DNA of 64,000 bases from Lacinutrix venerupis (GCF_003663945.1 NZ_RCCH01000005.1:124001-188000); one strand, 5' to 3'; counted from the stretch's first letter, positions 17,283 through 27,009 are shown. Program-made: numbers and translations. The notes: generated from the letters alone by a model not told the origin.

Positions 17283-19832
17283 TTATTTATTTGCCATGTA
17301 GGCTTGTAAGTTTTTATGAATTTGAACTGTCCTATAATTGTTAGTTGAAATACCAAAAAACGGACGATCGATTTTATATTTTAATTCTGATGGAAATATA
17401 TCTGTAAAGCCTTTTGCTGCTTCTATACTTCTTAAACCATGCACTACCACAAATGTTTTATCTTTACTATACACATCTATTGATGTAGATAAATTATTGT
17501 ATTTGGCTAATTCTATGGTTTCGTCTAATGTCTTTTTAAATGTATTAATTTCAGTTTTTGATGCACTTGGGAATTGATAAACAACCTTACATTTAGTAGC
17601 GGTTAAATCGTCTTCGAATTCTGAGTTTTCTAATCCTTTTATAGAGGTATCTAAAATAGATTGTGCTTGTATACCTTCTTCTGTATTTGCATAATTAACA
17701 GCAACTTCATTAATTGCTTTTTTATAAGCTTCAAAACCGTGTAACCTTCCTACAGCAAAAGCCTTTAATAATTCGAACTTTGGCACTATTTCATCGCCTT
17801 CAAATGTATTAATGTATTCTACGCATTTTTTTATAACGCTTTCAAATTCCTGAGCTTCAAATTGCTTATATGTATTCTCATAAATACTTTTAGGACTACT
17901 TTCGTCTTTTGCTAATGCAGCTTCTGGATTACTTAAAATTTGTGCATAACGTGAGTCTGGATAATTTGTAATTATTTCGTTTTTAAGAATATTTACTTCT
18001 GCAGTTCTCCCTAAAGTTTCATACATTTTAAGTAAGTTATATTTTGCAGGAAGTATTAATCGTTTTTCTGGATTATTATTTAATAAGTCTGTAAATCTAG
18101 ATTTTGCTAAATCGTACTCTTTAAATTTTTCCTTATAAATTAATCCTAATTGGTAGTATGCAAAATTTCTTTCTTTAGAGATACTGTCTATTTCTTTTTC
18201 GTCTGAAGGAATTTGTGCTAAATAAAAATCTACATCTAAAAGTTTATTATTTTCTGGATTTAAATTCTCAGCATTAGATGTTGTTGCAAATTGTGTGGCT
18301 TTTGACCCATCTGACCATCTCCAATTATCTGTATTTTCTCTATCTCCCCAAATGCGTAAGAATTCATTTTTTCCATAAGCAACCGTTTGGTCATTATAGA
18401 AATAAAATGATGAGGCATTTGCCGAATTTCCTTTAGGCTTAAAGCTATTATTTTGTGCTTGACCAGAATTGTTTTGAGATAAAATGGCTTTTTGTTCTTG
18501 TATAGCTAAACGTTCTGCTTCTGCTTCTCTTTCTAATTTTAATTTTGCTACATAATCTTCGAAAAAACGTGCTCTATCAAATTCACCCATTTTAACAAGA
18601 TTTAAAATACTATCATTTACTTCGGCTACGCCTTCATAATAAATAACATCATCTAAATTTTCTCTTTTACGTTTAATAATTCTGTATGGTTTACTGTTTT
18701 CAACCATTTTAGTCATTGTACTATCGTAGTATGCTCCTGCTAACTTATAATTATTAACATCGAAATTCATATCTCCTAGAATTTCGTAGTTTCTTGACAT
18801 TAGAATTTTGTCTGAAGAGTTTGTTCTAATAGACTTATTATAGTAAACTGTAGCTAAAGAATCTTGTTTTTGGTTTATATAATACTGAGCAACTTGGTGA
18901 TATATGTGATCTAAAAAAGGTCTATTTTCTCTATCTTTTTCTAGCTTTTTTAAATGCTCTAAAAACTCTTGTTTATTTCCTTTTTCGTAATTGAAATTTT
19001 TAGCTTTTTCTACGTGAGCACTTATTAAGTATTTACGTGGGATTTTTCGGTTTAAATCTATAACCTTATCAAATGCTATGTTTGCACTATCTTTATCTTC
19101 TAATGCATTATATAATTGACCTTTAATAAAATAGTATCTTCCTTCTTCGAAACGATTTTTAGTTGCTTCGGCAGCAATAGAAATTTGTGTTAAAGCACTA
19201 TCTAAAGATTTTATATTTATATAGGCTTGTGCCATTGTAGATGTGGCATCTGCTAAATCTTGACCTTTTGGCTCTACTTGTTCTATAAGTGTTTTTAAAT
19301 TTTTAATTGCCAACTCGTCGTTTTCTAAACGCATGTTGGTTTTTTCTCTCCAAATTCTTGCTTGATTTATATTGCTACTTGCTGGATATTTATACAAAAT
19401 ATAATTAAAAGCCTCTAAGGCTGGCACAAAACGTTGATCGAAATAACGTGATTTTCCTAACAGTAAATAAGCCTCGTCTATTTGTGGATTATGCTCTTTG
19501 CCTTGAATATTCATACCGTGCTTTTGTACGGCTTTTACAGCTTTTTCTTCTGCAAGAGTAAAATCTGCGTTTTTAGATTGGCCTGGCAAAATTACCTCAT
19601 CTAATATTTGCATGCGCTCTATTGGTAAAATTTCCCAATAGTTGTCTCTATAAGCTTCGTTTAAGCTTTTTCTACCTTTTTCGAAAGCAATATTACCATT
19701 GTATAATATATTATATTCGGTTGTTACTGCATGATAATTACGGCTAATAAAACTGTCGTTTTTACGCGAACAACCTGTAATTAACAATGCCGAAATGCCT
19801 GTAAGTAATATGAAGTATTTTACTGTTTTCAA
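17283..19832 (-). CDS. sprE: type IX secretion/gliding lipoprotein SprE (PorW)
   Basis: An 849-residue TPR lipoprotein. Lipobox ITGC with Cys21 is followed by the family N-terminus SRKNDSFISRNYHAVTTEYN and a series of TPR helices (about 60-400 and 540-740). In Flavobacterium johnsoniae SprE, and in Porphyromonas gingivalis PorW, this protein is needed for type IX secretion, and in the former also for gliding. A Gln/Asn-rich linker lies at about 445-480. The start codon is TTG; upstream is a 232-bp AT-rich gap without a full promoter match. It is the first gene of the sprE-bactofilin-atp group. No other por/spr/gld gene is in the window. Confidence 0.88.
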   Translation of the reverse strand: MKTVKYFILLTGISALLITGCSRKNDSFISRNYHAVTTEYNILYNGNIAFEKGRKSLNEAYRDNYWEILPIERMQILDEVILPGQSKNADFTLAEEKAVKAVQKHGMNIQGKEHNPQIDEAYLLLGKSRYFDQRFVPALEAFNYILYKYPASSNINQARIWREKTNMRLENDELAIKNLKTLIEQVEPKGQDLADATSTMAQAYINIKSLDSALTQISIAAEATKNRFEEGRYYFIKGQLYNALEDKDSANIAFDKVIDLNRKIPRKYLISAHVEKAKNFNYEKGNKQEFLEHLKKLEKDRENRPFLDHIYHQVAQYYINQKQDSLATVYYNKSIRTNSSDKILMSRNYEILGDMNFDVNNYKLAGAYYDSTMTKMVENSKPYRIIKRKRENLDDVIYYEGVAEVNDSILNLVKMGEFDRARFFEDYVAKLKLEREAEAERLAIQEQKAILSQNNSGQAQNNSFKPKGNSANASSFYFYNDQTVAYGKNEFLRIWGDRENTDNWRWSDGSKATQFATTSNAENLNPENNKLLDVDFYLAQIPSDEKEIDSISKERNFAYYQLGLIYKEKFKEYDLAKSRFTDLLNNNPEKRLILPAKYNLLKMYETLGRTAEVNILKNEIITNYPDSRYAQILSNPEAALAKDESSPKSIYENTYKQFEAQEFESVIKKCVEYINTFEGDEIVPKFELLKAFAVGRLHGFEAYKKAINEVAVNYANTEEGIQAQSILDTSIKGLENSEFEDDLTATKCKVVYQFPSASKTEINTFKKTLDETIELAKYNNLSTSIDVYSKDKTFVVVHGLRSIEAAKGFTDIFPSELKYKIDRPFFGISTNNYRTVQIHKNLQAYMANK

Positions 19833-20064
19833 CGCTATAGTGTTTAGTCTAATTTAGATAACTAAAAACTTTTGAAATTAGTATAGTTATCTACATAAGC
19901 TTGTAAAAATAAGCATCTTTTTACGTTTTTAGTAAAAAATATGCTGAAAGTTGAAAAAGTTAGATTACCATAACGCATTAAAAACTATAATCTATAACTA
20001 AAATACATTTATAAATGTAATTGTTAAAATTAACATTTATACTTAGACTTTAGCTTATAAAAAA

Positions 20065-20772
20065 TCACACCTCTGCTGTTCCAGAAAAATGAGCTTCTAA
20101 TTCTTTTAAAGTTGCAGGATTAGTTGCTAAATCTTTAACTATTTGACCTTTCTCTAACACAACAATACGTTCGCAAACATCCGTAACATGCATTAAATCG
20201 TGGCTTGATACTAATACAGTAACTCCTTTGGTTTGTGCTAAGTCTTTAATAATTCCTTTTAATCTAATTTGTGTTGTTGGATCGAGATTAGCAAATGGTT
20301 CATCGAGAATAATAACTTCTGGGTTACCAATAAGTGCAGCAACAATTCCTGCTTTTTTTTGGTTTCCTTTACTTAAATCTCTTAAATATTTTTTCTTATT
20401 TAAAATTTCTCCGTGAAAAAAGTCTTCAAACTGAGCTAAAAGTGTATCGACCTGTTCTTTAGTTTGATTACGTAGTTCTCCAATAAAATAAAAATACTCC
20501 TCTGGTGTCAAGTAACCTATTAAAAATGTCTCGTCTATAAAAGCCGATGTAAATGGCTTCCAATCTTCACTTTTGTTAACTAAAACATCGTTATTTTTTA
20601 TATGTCCTGTACTTGGTTGAATAAGGTCTAATAACAAACTAAAATATGTTGTTTTTCCTGCACCATTATTTCCTACTAATCCAAAACTTTGTCCTTTTGG
20701 AATATCTAAATTTTCAATATTTAAAACTGTTACTCCGTTGTAAGTTTTTGAAAGGTTTGATGTTGTAATCAT
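20065..20772 (-). CDS. ABC transporter ATP-binding protein
   Basis: A 235-residue nucleotide-binding domain: Walker A GNNGAGKTT (34-42), signature LSKGNQKK (133-140, an LSGGQ variant), Walker B VIILDEP (153-159) and the H-loop SSHD. It pairs with the membrane protein 7 bp upstream in the same operon. The substrate is unknown; the ABC-2-like class to which the pair resembles usually exports lipids, drugs or surface components. Confidence 0.92.
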   Translation of the reverse strand: MITTSNLSKTYNGVTVLNIENLDIPKGQSFGLVGNNGAGKTTYFSLLLDLIQPSTGHIKNNDVLVNKSEDWKPFTSAFIDETFLIGYLTPEEYFYFIGELRNQTKEQVDTLLAQFEDFFHGEILNKKKYLRDLSKGNQKKAGIVAALIGNPEVIILDEPFANLDPTTQIRLKGIIKDLAQTKGVTVLVSSHDLMHVTDVCERIVVLEKGQIVKDLATNPATLKELEAHFSGTAEV

Positions 20773-20779
20773 AACTTTT

Positions 20780-22255
20780 TTAATTTGTTTGTTTATAAGC
20801 TTCTAAAGTTTTATACTTTTCTGCTTTATATATTTTTTCTATTATTTTAAATACTTTATTTTTAAATAAAAACCCTAAAACACCTGCTACTGCAACTAAA
20901 GCAAAACCTAAAATGTCGCTATGTGCAAAGTGACCTATAGCATAAATTACAATTGGTAATATTAATTTAGGAATGGTTAATAATAAAGTTTTTACGTTAA
21001 ATGCTTTTTTATCTCCAAACGCCTTTTTGTTAGATGTTAAATCGATAGGAGTTTTTATATATGCACCTCCCCAAAGTACTACATGAGAGTTTACACCTAT
21101 ATTATAAATTGCACCAACTACAACAGCAACATATGCTTGCCAGCCAAAATACAAGTAAAATGATGCTATTATAGTAGAAATAACGGTTGCAATAACCATT
21201 AAATACCATTTAGATTCTAAGTATTCTTTGTAACGAATATTTTGGCTCATCATTAATGGATAATAAGCGCTATCCCAACTCGGTACTAATTGTCCAAAAC
21301 TAAATAGAAAACCTCCGGAAACAAAAATCCCTGCAAAAACACGCCAAAAAGGCCCATTGTACATCTCTATAGAATTAGTAAAAAAAAGTAGCCCGTAAAA
21401 AATAAAAATAACACTCATTATAACTGTTGTTTTTGAGCGTTTATTTCTTTTAATAAGTTTAATGTCGTTTTTCAAAAATGTAGAAACACTACCAAAACGA
21501 TCTAACCAACCCATATTATCTGTTTCGGCAATACTTACTTTTTTTGCTAAACCAGCATCTAAATAAAAGTTATTTCTAAAATATGTAAATGCTGTTTTAT
21601 AAAGTATAAATGCTAAGGCCAAAGGAATTATTGCTAAATAAGGCTGATTGTAAAATGCCTGAAAAATTGGTTGTGTAAATAATGTAATATTAAAAATATT
21701 ATAATAATACATAGCAGCAAAAGCAATTACTAAACCTATTACCGAGTAAAAAACAACATCTTTATTATTAACAAAAATGTTTATGAAATTATTACAGTAA
21801 AAAAGACCTAACATTGCCAAATGCCACCCTATAACTCCAAAAGCGTCGTATCCTCCTTTAAAAATTAATACAAAAGAAAACGGTATAAAAAAGAAAGCGT
21901 GCAGAATATTAAAAAAAGATATCATTGTTTTTTTAATACCAAAACTTACCACTTGATCTTTTTTTAAAGGTAGATACAGTAATGGTTTTATATTTACAAT
22001 AGGCATTTTTTGTAAAAAATAACGCATAACCAAATCTGCAACCAAATAGAAAATTAAAAACTTATTTACAATTTTTAACGGATCTGGATCTACATACTTT
22101 TCGATAAGAAAATAAGCGCCTATTCCAATTCCTAAAGCATAAATAAGCATAAAAAATGCTGCAATAGCCATTAATATTTTAAGAAACAAATTAACTTTAA
22201 AAGAAGCAGATCTAAAAAAGGATTTCCATTCTAAACTAATAAAATGTTTGAGCAT
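20780..22255 (-). CDS. DUF5687-type ABC transporter permease
   Basis: A 491-residue membrane protein with about 11-13 predicted helices, beginning with MLKHFISLEWKSFFRSASF as in DUF5687 proteins of Bacteroidota. No catalytic motif. It lies 7 bp before the ATP-binding gene and so forms the membrane part of this transporter. The cargo cannot be predicted. It diverges from the ferredoxin-reductase gene with a 101-bp gap. Confidence 0.82.
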   Translation of the reverse strand: MLKHFISLEWKSFFRSASFKVNLFLKILMAIAAFFMLIYALGIGIGAYFLIEKYVDPDPLKIVNKFLIFYLVADLVMRYFLQKMPIVNIKPLLYLPLKKDQVVSFGIKKTMISFFNILHAFFFIPFSFVLIFKGGYDAFGVIGWHLAMLGLFYCNNFINIFVNNKDVVFYSVIGLVIAFAAMYYYNIFNITLFTQPIFQAFYNQPYLAIIPLALAFILYKTAFTYFRNNFYLDAGLAKKVSIAETDNMGWLDRFGSVSTFLKNDIKLIKRNKRSKTTVIMSVIFIFYGLLFFTNSIEMYNGPFWRVFAGIFVSGGFLFSFGQLVPSWDSAYYPLMMSQNIRYKEYLESKWYLMVIATVISTIIASFYLYFGWQAYVAVVVGAIYNIGVNSHVVLWGGAYIKTPIDLTSNKKAFGDKKAFNVKTLLLTIPKLILPIVIYAIGHFAHSDILGFALVAVAGVLGFLFKNKVFKIIEKIYKAEKYKTLEAYKQTN

Positions 22256-22356
22256 AGTTATTATTTTGGTTTAATAGTTAGTAATATTAACATAGTTTTT
22301 GTTACAATCAAAATGAAATTAATTTCTTGTTCACTATTTTTACAAAAAATAAAAAC

Positions 22357-23412
22357 ATGGCTAATTTTCATAAATTATCAATAAAAAAAATAACACGTCA
22401 AACAAATAAATCTGTTACATTAAGTTTTAATGTACCAGATACTTTAAAGCAAAACTTTAACTTTAAAGCAGGACAATATATTACCCTTAAAACCTCTATA
22501 AATAGTGAAGAGATACGAAGAGATTACTCTTTATGCTCTTCTCCAAAAAGTGGAGATATTACTGTAGCTGTAAAAGAAGTAGAAAATGGAACTTTTTCAA
22601 AATATGCAAATAACACATTAAAAGAGAATGATGTTTTAGAAGTTGCAGAACCTCAAGGTCGGTTTATCTTTTTACCAGACAGTTCTAAAACAAGAACTAT
22701 TGCTGCTTTTGCTGCTGGAAGTGGTATTACTCCTATATTAAGTATTGCAAAAACTGTTTTAGAAGAAGAACCTAACAGCACATTTGTTTTAGTTTATGGT
22801 AATAAAACCACAGAAGACACTATTTTTTTAAATGAAATATTAAATCTTCACCACCAATATAAAGACCGTTTCGATGTTAAGTTTGTGTATAGCCAATCTC
22901 AAGAACCAGACGCTTTATTTGGACGTATTGAGAAAAGTACCGTAAACTTAATTGTAAAAAACAAATATAAACATACTACTATAAATGCATTTTATCTTTG
23001 TGGTCCAGAAGCAATGATACACACAGTAAAAGATGTTTTAACAGAAAATAATGTAGATAAAGACAATGTATTTTTTGAGCTTTTTAAAGTTGCCAAAACA
23101 AAGCAAATTATAGAAAATGCTGTAAATACTGGAGAAACCGAAATTAAAGTTATTGTTGATGATGAAGAGGAAACTTTTATTATGAAACAATCGCAAACTA
23201 TTTTAGAAGCTGCTTTAGACAAAGATTTAGACGCACCTTATTCTTGTCAAGGTGGAATTTGTAGTAGCTGTATTGCTAGAGTTACAGAAGGCGAAGCAAC
23301 TATGAGACAAAACAATATTTTAACAGATAATGAAGTAGCCGAAGGTTTAATTTTAACTTGTCAGGCACATCCTAAAAGTTCTAAAATTGTTGTAGATTAT
23401 GATGACGTATAA
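22357..23412 (+). CDS. ferredoxin-NADP reductase-like flavoprotein with 2Fe-2S domain (PaaE type)
   Basis: A 351-residue electron transfer protein with three parts: FAD-binding beta-barrel (RRDYSLCSS), NAD(P)-binding fold (AAGSGITPILS), and a C-terminal plant-type ferredoxin with CQGGICSSC and a fourth Cys in ILTCQAHP. The order is that of phenylacetyl-CoA epoxidase reductase PaaE and similar oxygenase reductases. No oxygenase gene is near, so the partner is unknown. I start at the ATG for MANFHKLSIKK; an in-frame TTG 30 bp upstream would add ten residues without family counterpart. Single-gene unit, facing the GT9 gene. Confidence 0.88.
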   Translation: MANFHKLSIKKITRQTNKSVTLSFNVPDTLKQNFNFKAGQYITLKTSINSEEIRRDYSLCSSPKSGDITVAVKEVENGTFSKYANNTLKENDVLEVAEPQGRFIFLPDSSKTRTIAAFAAGSGITPILSIAKTVLEEEPNSTFVLVYGNKTTEDTIFLNEILNLHHQYKDRFDVKFVYSQSQEPDALFGRIEKSTVNLIVKNKYKHTTINAFYLCGPEAMIHTVKDVLTENNVDKDNVFFELFKVAKTKQIIENAVNTGETEIKVIVDDEEETFIMKQSQTILEAALDKDLDAPYSCQGGICSSCIARVTEGEATMRQNNILTDNEVAEGLILTCQAHPKSSKIVVDYDDV

Positions 23413-23502
23413 CACAAAAACGTTTTTAATCTGTTTTTTAAGTTTTTTGTCGAATTACCGAATACTACTACATTTTTATTATAATTATCTCGATTAACTG
23501 CA

Positions 23503-23510
23503 TAGCTTTG
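23503..23510 (+). promoter_or_regulatory. -7 box for the small RNA candidate
   Basis: TAGCTTTG matches TAnnTTTG exactly. The predicted start of transcription, 5-7 bp downstream, coincides with the first base of the outer stem of the small RNA (TTGTAACG at 23517). No TTG is present at the -33 distance, which lowers the confidence. Confidence 0.5.
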
Positions 23511-23515
23511 TAATT

Positions 23516-23611
23516 ATTGTAACGCTAAAAATTTGTTAGTTTAAGGGATAAAACAGTAGATATTTTTAATACGTTACAAGTTTATAAGCCTCACTTTTAG
23601 TGAGGCTTTTT
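23516..23611 (+). ncRNA. Structured small RNA candidate, 6S-like
   Basis: Between a -7 box and a perfect terminator lies a sequence that folds into one long imperfect hairpin: TTGTAACG (23517-23524) pairs with CGTTACAA (23572-23579), a 1 x 3 internal loop, then TAAAAAT (23526-23532) with ATTTTTA (23562-23568), a central bubble of about 6 and 7 nt, and a short apical stem GTTT/AAAC. A rod with a central bubble plus a terminator is the layout of 6S RNA, which binds RNA polymerase as a promoter mimic. Rfam has flavobacterial 6S-type and Flavo-1 RNAs; which of them it matches, if any, I cannot tell. Length is about 95 nt. Confidence 0.5.
23586..23611 (+). terminator. Terminator between the small RNA and the GT9 gene
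   Basis: AAGCCTCAC (23586-23594) and GTGAGGCTT (23600-23608) form a 9-bp perfect stem around TTTTA, followed by a T-run that overlaps the stop codon of the convergent glycosyltransferase gene. The weaker A-tract on the other side may allow some use from the minus strand. Confidence 0.9.
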
Positions 23612-24638
23612 ATTTATTATTAGCTAAAATAAAATCTATTTTTTTTATTACCGTATCTGGAGCAATGGTTCTTGAAGCTTCTTTATAATTTTCTGGAAAT
23701 TTATTGCCATAAATAGAAGTAGGTATTAAAGGAAACTGACTTCTATTTGATAGTAAACAATAATCTTCTGGTTGATTAAATGGAGAAAATCCAGCAAAAG
23801 GATGTGTAACATTCCAAATAGTAACTACTTTTTTACCTAACATTGCCGCTATGTGTGCGTTACCAGAATCCATAGCTAACATAACATCTAAATTAGAAAT
23901 AACATCTAACTCTTGACTTAAAGATAATTTTCCTGCTAGATTTATAACATTACTATATTTATCCTGAAAAGCGTTTAGAATTTTAATCTCTTTTTTACCA
24001 CCACCAAATAAGAGTATTTTATTAGATTTTGATAATTCAAATATTACACGTTCTAATAAATCTAAAGGATACATTTTAGATTGATATTGAGCAAAAGGCG
24101 CAATACCAATCCAATTTTTATTATCTTTTTTAATTAAATCTTGTGTGCTTTGATCCAGTATTTTTTGTTCTGGAAAATTAGAATTAGAAAGATTAATTGT
24201 ATAACCTAATTTTCTAAAAACATCGGCATAACGCTCGTGTGTAGTTTTTAACTGTTCAAATATTTGTCCTACTACCAATGCTTTCTTTTCCTCTCTTCCT
24301 TTATCAATTTGTTTAAAGGTTTTTCCGAAGAAAAAAAACTTAATAATCTTTGTTCTTAATACATTGTGTAAATCTGCAACCTCATCAATGCCTAGACTTT
24401 TTAATTCTTTAGACAATTTATAAAGACCTAAAAAACCTTTATGTTTTCCGTTTAAATCGGGAGAAAAAATAGTTACATTTTTTAAATCTCTAAAAAAAGG
24501 CTTAAAAAACTCTCGTGTTAAAACTGTTACCTTAACATTTGGGTATTGTTGTATAAAAGCCCTTAAAACAGGAACAGACATAGCAACGTCTCCCATTGCA
24601 GAGAGACGAATTACTAAAATGTGCTTTGGTTTTGGCAT
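23610..24638 (-). CDS. glycosyltransferase family 9 (heptosyltransferase-like)
   Basis: A 342-residue cytoplasmic GT-B enzyme: N-terminal ILVIRLSAMGDVAMSVPVLRA, the GIAPFAQYQSKMYP strand, and the C-terminal donor site AMDSGNAHIAAMLGKKVVTI. These match ADP-heptose:LPS heptosyltransferases, though in Bacteroidota the donor may differ. The 73 bp upstream separates it from DUF4254. Both genes read the same way; a conserved pair in this phylum by my recollection. Confidence 0.87.
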   Translation of the reverse strand: MPKPKHILVIRLSAMGDVAMSVPVLRAFIQQYPNVKVTVLTREFFKPFFRDLKNVTIFSPDLNGKHKGFLGLYKLSKELKSLGIDEVADLHNVLRTKIIKFFFFGKTFKQIDKGREEKKALVVGQIFEQLKTTHERYADVFRKLGYTINLSNSNFPEQKILDQSTQDLIKKDNKNWIGIAPFAQYQSKMYPLDLLERVIFELSKSNKILLFGGGKKEIKILNAFQDKYSNVINLAGKLSLSQELDVISNLDVMLAMDSGNAHIAAMLGKKVVTIWNVTHPFAGFSPFNQPEDYCLLSNRSQFPLIPTSIYGNKFPENYKEASRTIAPDTVIKKIDFILANNK

Positions 24639-24711
24639 ATAGAATTTACTTACTTATTATTAAGAAAATGCCATAGGTTTGTTATGGAAACTCTTGCTGT
24701 TACTGCAAAAA

Positions 24712-25317
24712 TTACTTTTGTCCTCTTAAAACAGGATTAAGCTCATCATCATTATACATTTTCATTTGCTTATACACTTTCATGTATTTGTCTCCTTTGC
24801 TAATATCTTCTAATAAAGTGTCTATTGCTGTAGATAAATCTACGCGTTGCTCTAACAAAATATCTAATTTTTTCTGGCAAGTAGCTCTATGTTCGGCAGA
24901 AGCATCACTTCTTGTTGCTTCTTCTTCCATATGATAAACTTTTAATGCTAAAATTGATAGCCTGTCTACTCCCCAAGCAGGACTTTCGGTATTAATTGTA
25001 GCATCACTTTTTGGAGAAACATCTTTATATTTCTCTAAAAAATAACTATCAATATACTCTACCATATCTGTTCTATCTTGGTTAGATGCATCAATTTTAC
25101 GCTTTAATTCTAAAGCTGCAACAGGATCTATTTGTGGATCTCTAATAATGTCTTCGTAATGCCACTGTACTGTATCTATCCAACATTTTCTATATAATAA
25201 GTGCTCTAATAAATCTGATTTTTCATATTTATTTGTAAACGGCTGGTCTACAGTGTTAATTTCGTGATATTTAGCTATTACTTCTTGAAAAATAGCGTTG
25301 GCTTTAGTTGAAAACAT
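24712..25317 (-). CDS. DUF4254 protein
   Basis: A 201-residue, mostly helical, soluble protein with no signal peptide. Segments such as HLLYRKCWIDTVQWHYEDIIRDP and ELKRKIDASNQDRTDMVEYID match the DUF4254 family. Function unknown; the neighbourhood with a GT9 enzyme suggests a role linked to LPS core synthesis, but nothing in the sequence proves this. It diverges from upp with a 76-bp gap. Confidence 0.8.
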   Translation of the reverse strand: MFSTKANAIFQEVIAKYHEINTVDQPFTNKYEKSDLLEHLLYRKCWIDTVQWHYEDIIRDPQIDPVAALELKRKIDASNQDRTDMVEYIDSYFLEKYKDVSPKSDATINTESPAWGVDRLSILALKVYHMEEEATRSDASAEHRATCQKKLDILLEQRVDLSTAIDTLLEDISKGDKYMKVYKQMKMYNDDELNPVLRGQK

Positions 25318-25393
25318 ATTGATTTAATTTTTTGAAATGTAAAATTACGGATAAATATTTAACTTTACCATTCAATAACTTAGATTCACAATA

Positions 25394-26053
25394 ATGCATA
25401 TTCATAACTTATCTGAAGATAATTCAATTTTAAACACTTTTATTTCCGAACTACGAGATGTCAATATACAAAAGGACAGTATGCGCTTTAGAAGAAACAT
25501 AGAACGTATTGGAGAGGTTTTAAGTTATGAAATGAGCAAATCCTTTAAATTTAAAAATCAAGAAATTACAACTCCTTTAGCAAAAACTACTGTTAAAACT
25601 ATTGATAGTGATGTTGTTTTATGCTCTATTTTAAGAGCAGGTGTACCTTTACATAATGGTTTATTAAATTATTTTGACAAGGCAGAAAATGCTTTTATAT
25701 CTGCTTACAGACATCACAAAGAAAATCCTGATACTTTTGAAATTGTGGTAGAGTATTTAGCTTGCCCAAATTTAGAAGGTAAAACATTAGTACTTGCAGA
25801 TCCAATGGTAGCAACAGGACAATCTTTACTAGCTACTTATGAAGCTTTAAAACCATTTGGAACTCCTAAAGAAATCCATTTAGCTGCTGTTATTGGAGCT
25901 CAAGAAGGTGTAGATTTTGCTGCAAAACATTTTCCAGAAAACACGCATTTATGGATTGCAACTGTAGATAAAGACCTTAACAACAAAGGTTATATTGTAC
26001 CTGGTTTGGGTGACGCAGGAGATTTGGCTTTTGGGCAAAAACTACAACATTAA
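25394..26053 (+). CDS. upp: uracil phosphoribosyltransferase
   Basis: Salvage enzyme making UMP from uracil and PRPP. The 219 residues carry the PRPP site VLADPMVATGQSL (about 135-147) and the uracil loop GYIVPGLGDAGDLAFG near the C-terminus. The N-terminus (SILRAGVPLHNGL) is also typical. The last 12 bp overlap the 3' end of the convergent DUF6427 gene. Confidence 0.95.
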   Translation: MHIHNLSEDNSILNTFISELRDVNIQKDSMRFRRNIERIGEVLSYEMSKSFKFKNQEITTPLAKTTVKTIDSDVVLCSILRAGVPLHNGLLNYFDKAENAFISAYRHHKENPDTFEIVVEYLACPNLEGKTLVLADPMVATGQSLLATYEALKPFGTPKEIHLAAVIGAQEGVDFAAKHFPENTHLWIATVDKDLNNKGYIVPGLGDAGDLAFGQKLQH

Positions 26054-26965
26054 TAATACAACTGGTACTATTAATAACAAAACAACAAAAAGTGTTTTAA
26101 ACCATTTTTCTTCTATAGTTTCTATATAGTTTGAAAAAATAATAGTTAAAGGTCCAAACAGAAAAAGAAACTCACTACCATTTTTTTTAGGAGAAATTAT
26201 AACTATTAAAGATGCTACAACGCACGCCATAAAGATAACTTTATAAGATGGCCTAAATGTTTTTTTCTTTTTATTAATATCTTTTAAATAGAATAAAGAT
26301 GACCATAGACCAAACGACAACAATACCGTAATTGCAACAATAAACTGAATAGAATTATATACAGTAAAGTTAAAACCTACCTTAGGATTTATATTTAAGT
26401 ACGAAAAGAAATCGTCTTTTATTATTATAGATGTGGATATGGATAAAATTATAATTGCTAATAAACCAAGAAAAGGAGTAATCCATTTTTTTATCTCAGA
26501 TTCTGAATAGAATAATAACGCTATAAATATGAGAAGAAAAAAGAGGAGCGACCAAAAATAAAACAAGCTGGCTAAGCCTATTAAAAAACCTGCATCAAAC
26601 AATTTTTTTATATGTTCTTTTTGGGTTCTTAAACTAATTATTCGTCTTAATGCTAGTAGTACTAAAAAATTAGATAATACAACTTCCCATTTTAAAAATA
26701 CTTGTGGTACCGTAAGAAGAAAGATACTAAACAGCAACACCTCTGTATTTCCTTTTTGAGATAACGAGTTTTTTGTAACAATAAAATCTACCAATAAAAT
26801 AGATAAAAAACAGCACGCAAAAACTGCTATTAATTTAAAAACAGAAGTGGTATTTAACACAATATTGCTATACTTATTGGTAGCAATAAGTAATGCCAAA
26901 AGAGACAATGAAAAAACAATTAAAAAATTAATTGGTTTAGATTTACTAAAAATGCTTGTAATCAT
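26042..26965 (-). CDS. DUF6427-type membrane protein
   Basis: A 307-residue protein with about eight to nine predicted membrane helices, no known catalytic motif, and a short cytoplasmic N-terminus (MITSIFSKSKPI). I associate it with DUF6427, which in Flavobacteriia lies beside upp; the family name is from memory. Function unknown. It overlaps upp at its 3' end (12 bp) and faces away from the small DUF6341-type gene. Confidence 0.7.
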   Translation of the reverse strand: MITSIFSKSKPINFLIVFSLSLLALLIATNKYSNIVLNTTSVFKLIAVFACCFLSILLVDFIVTKNSLSQKGNTEVLLFSIFLLTVPQVFLKWEVVLSNFLVLLALRRIISLRTQKEHIKKLFDAGFLIGLASLFYFWSLLFFLLIFIALLFYSESEIKKWITPFLGLLAIIILSISTSIIIKDDFFSYLNINPKVGFNFTVYNSIQFIVAITVLLSFGLWSSLFYLKDINKKKKTFRPSYKVIFMACVVASLIVIISPKKNGSEFLFLFGPLTIIFSNYIETIEEKWFKTLFVVLLLIVPVVLLML

Positions 26966-26985
26966 TATCTGTTTTTGTATTTTTG
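26956..26985 (+). promoter_or_regulatory. Bacteroidota-type promoter before the small membrane protein gene
   Basis: TTG (26956-26958), a 19-nt spacer and TATTTTTG (26978-26985) match the consensus. The start codon at 27010 lies about 20 nt after the predicted start. The -33 element lies inside the first codons of the divergent membrane protein gene, so the two units compete for space. Confidence 0.7.
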
Positions 26986-27009
26986 CTTTATAAATTTACT
27001 ACTATTATT

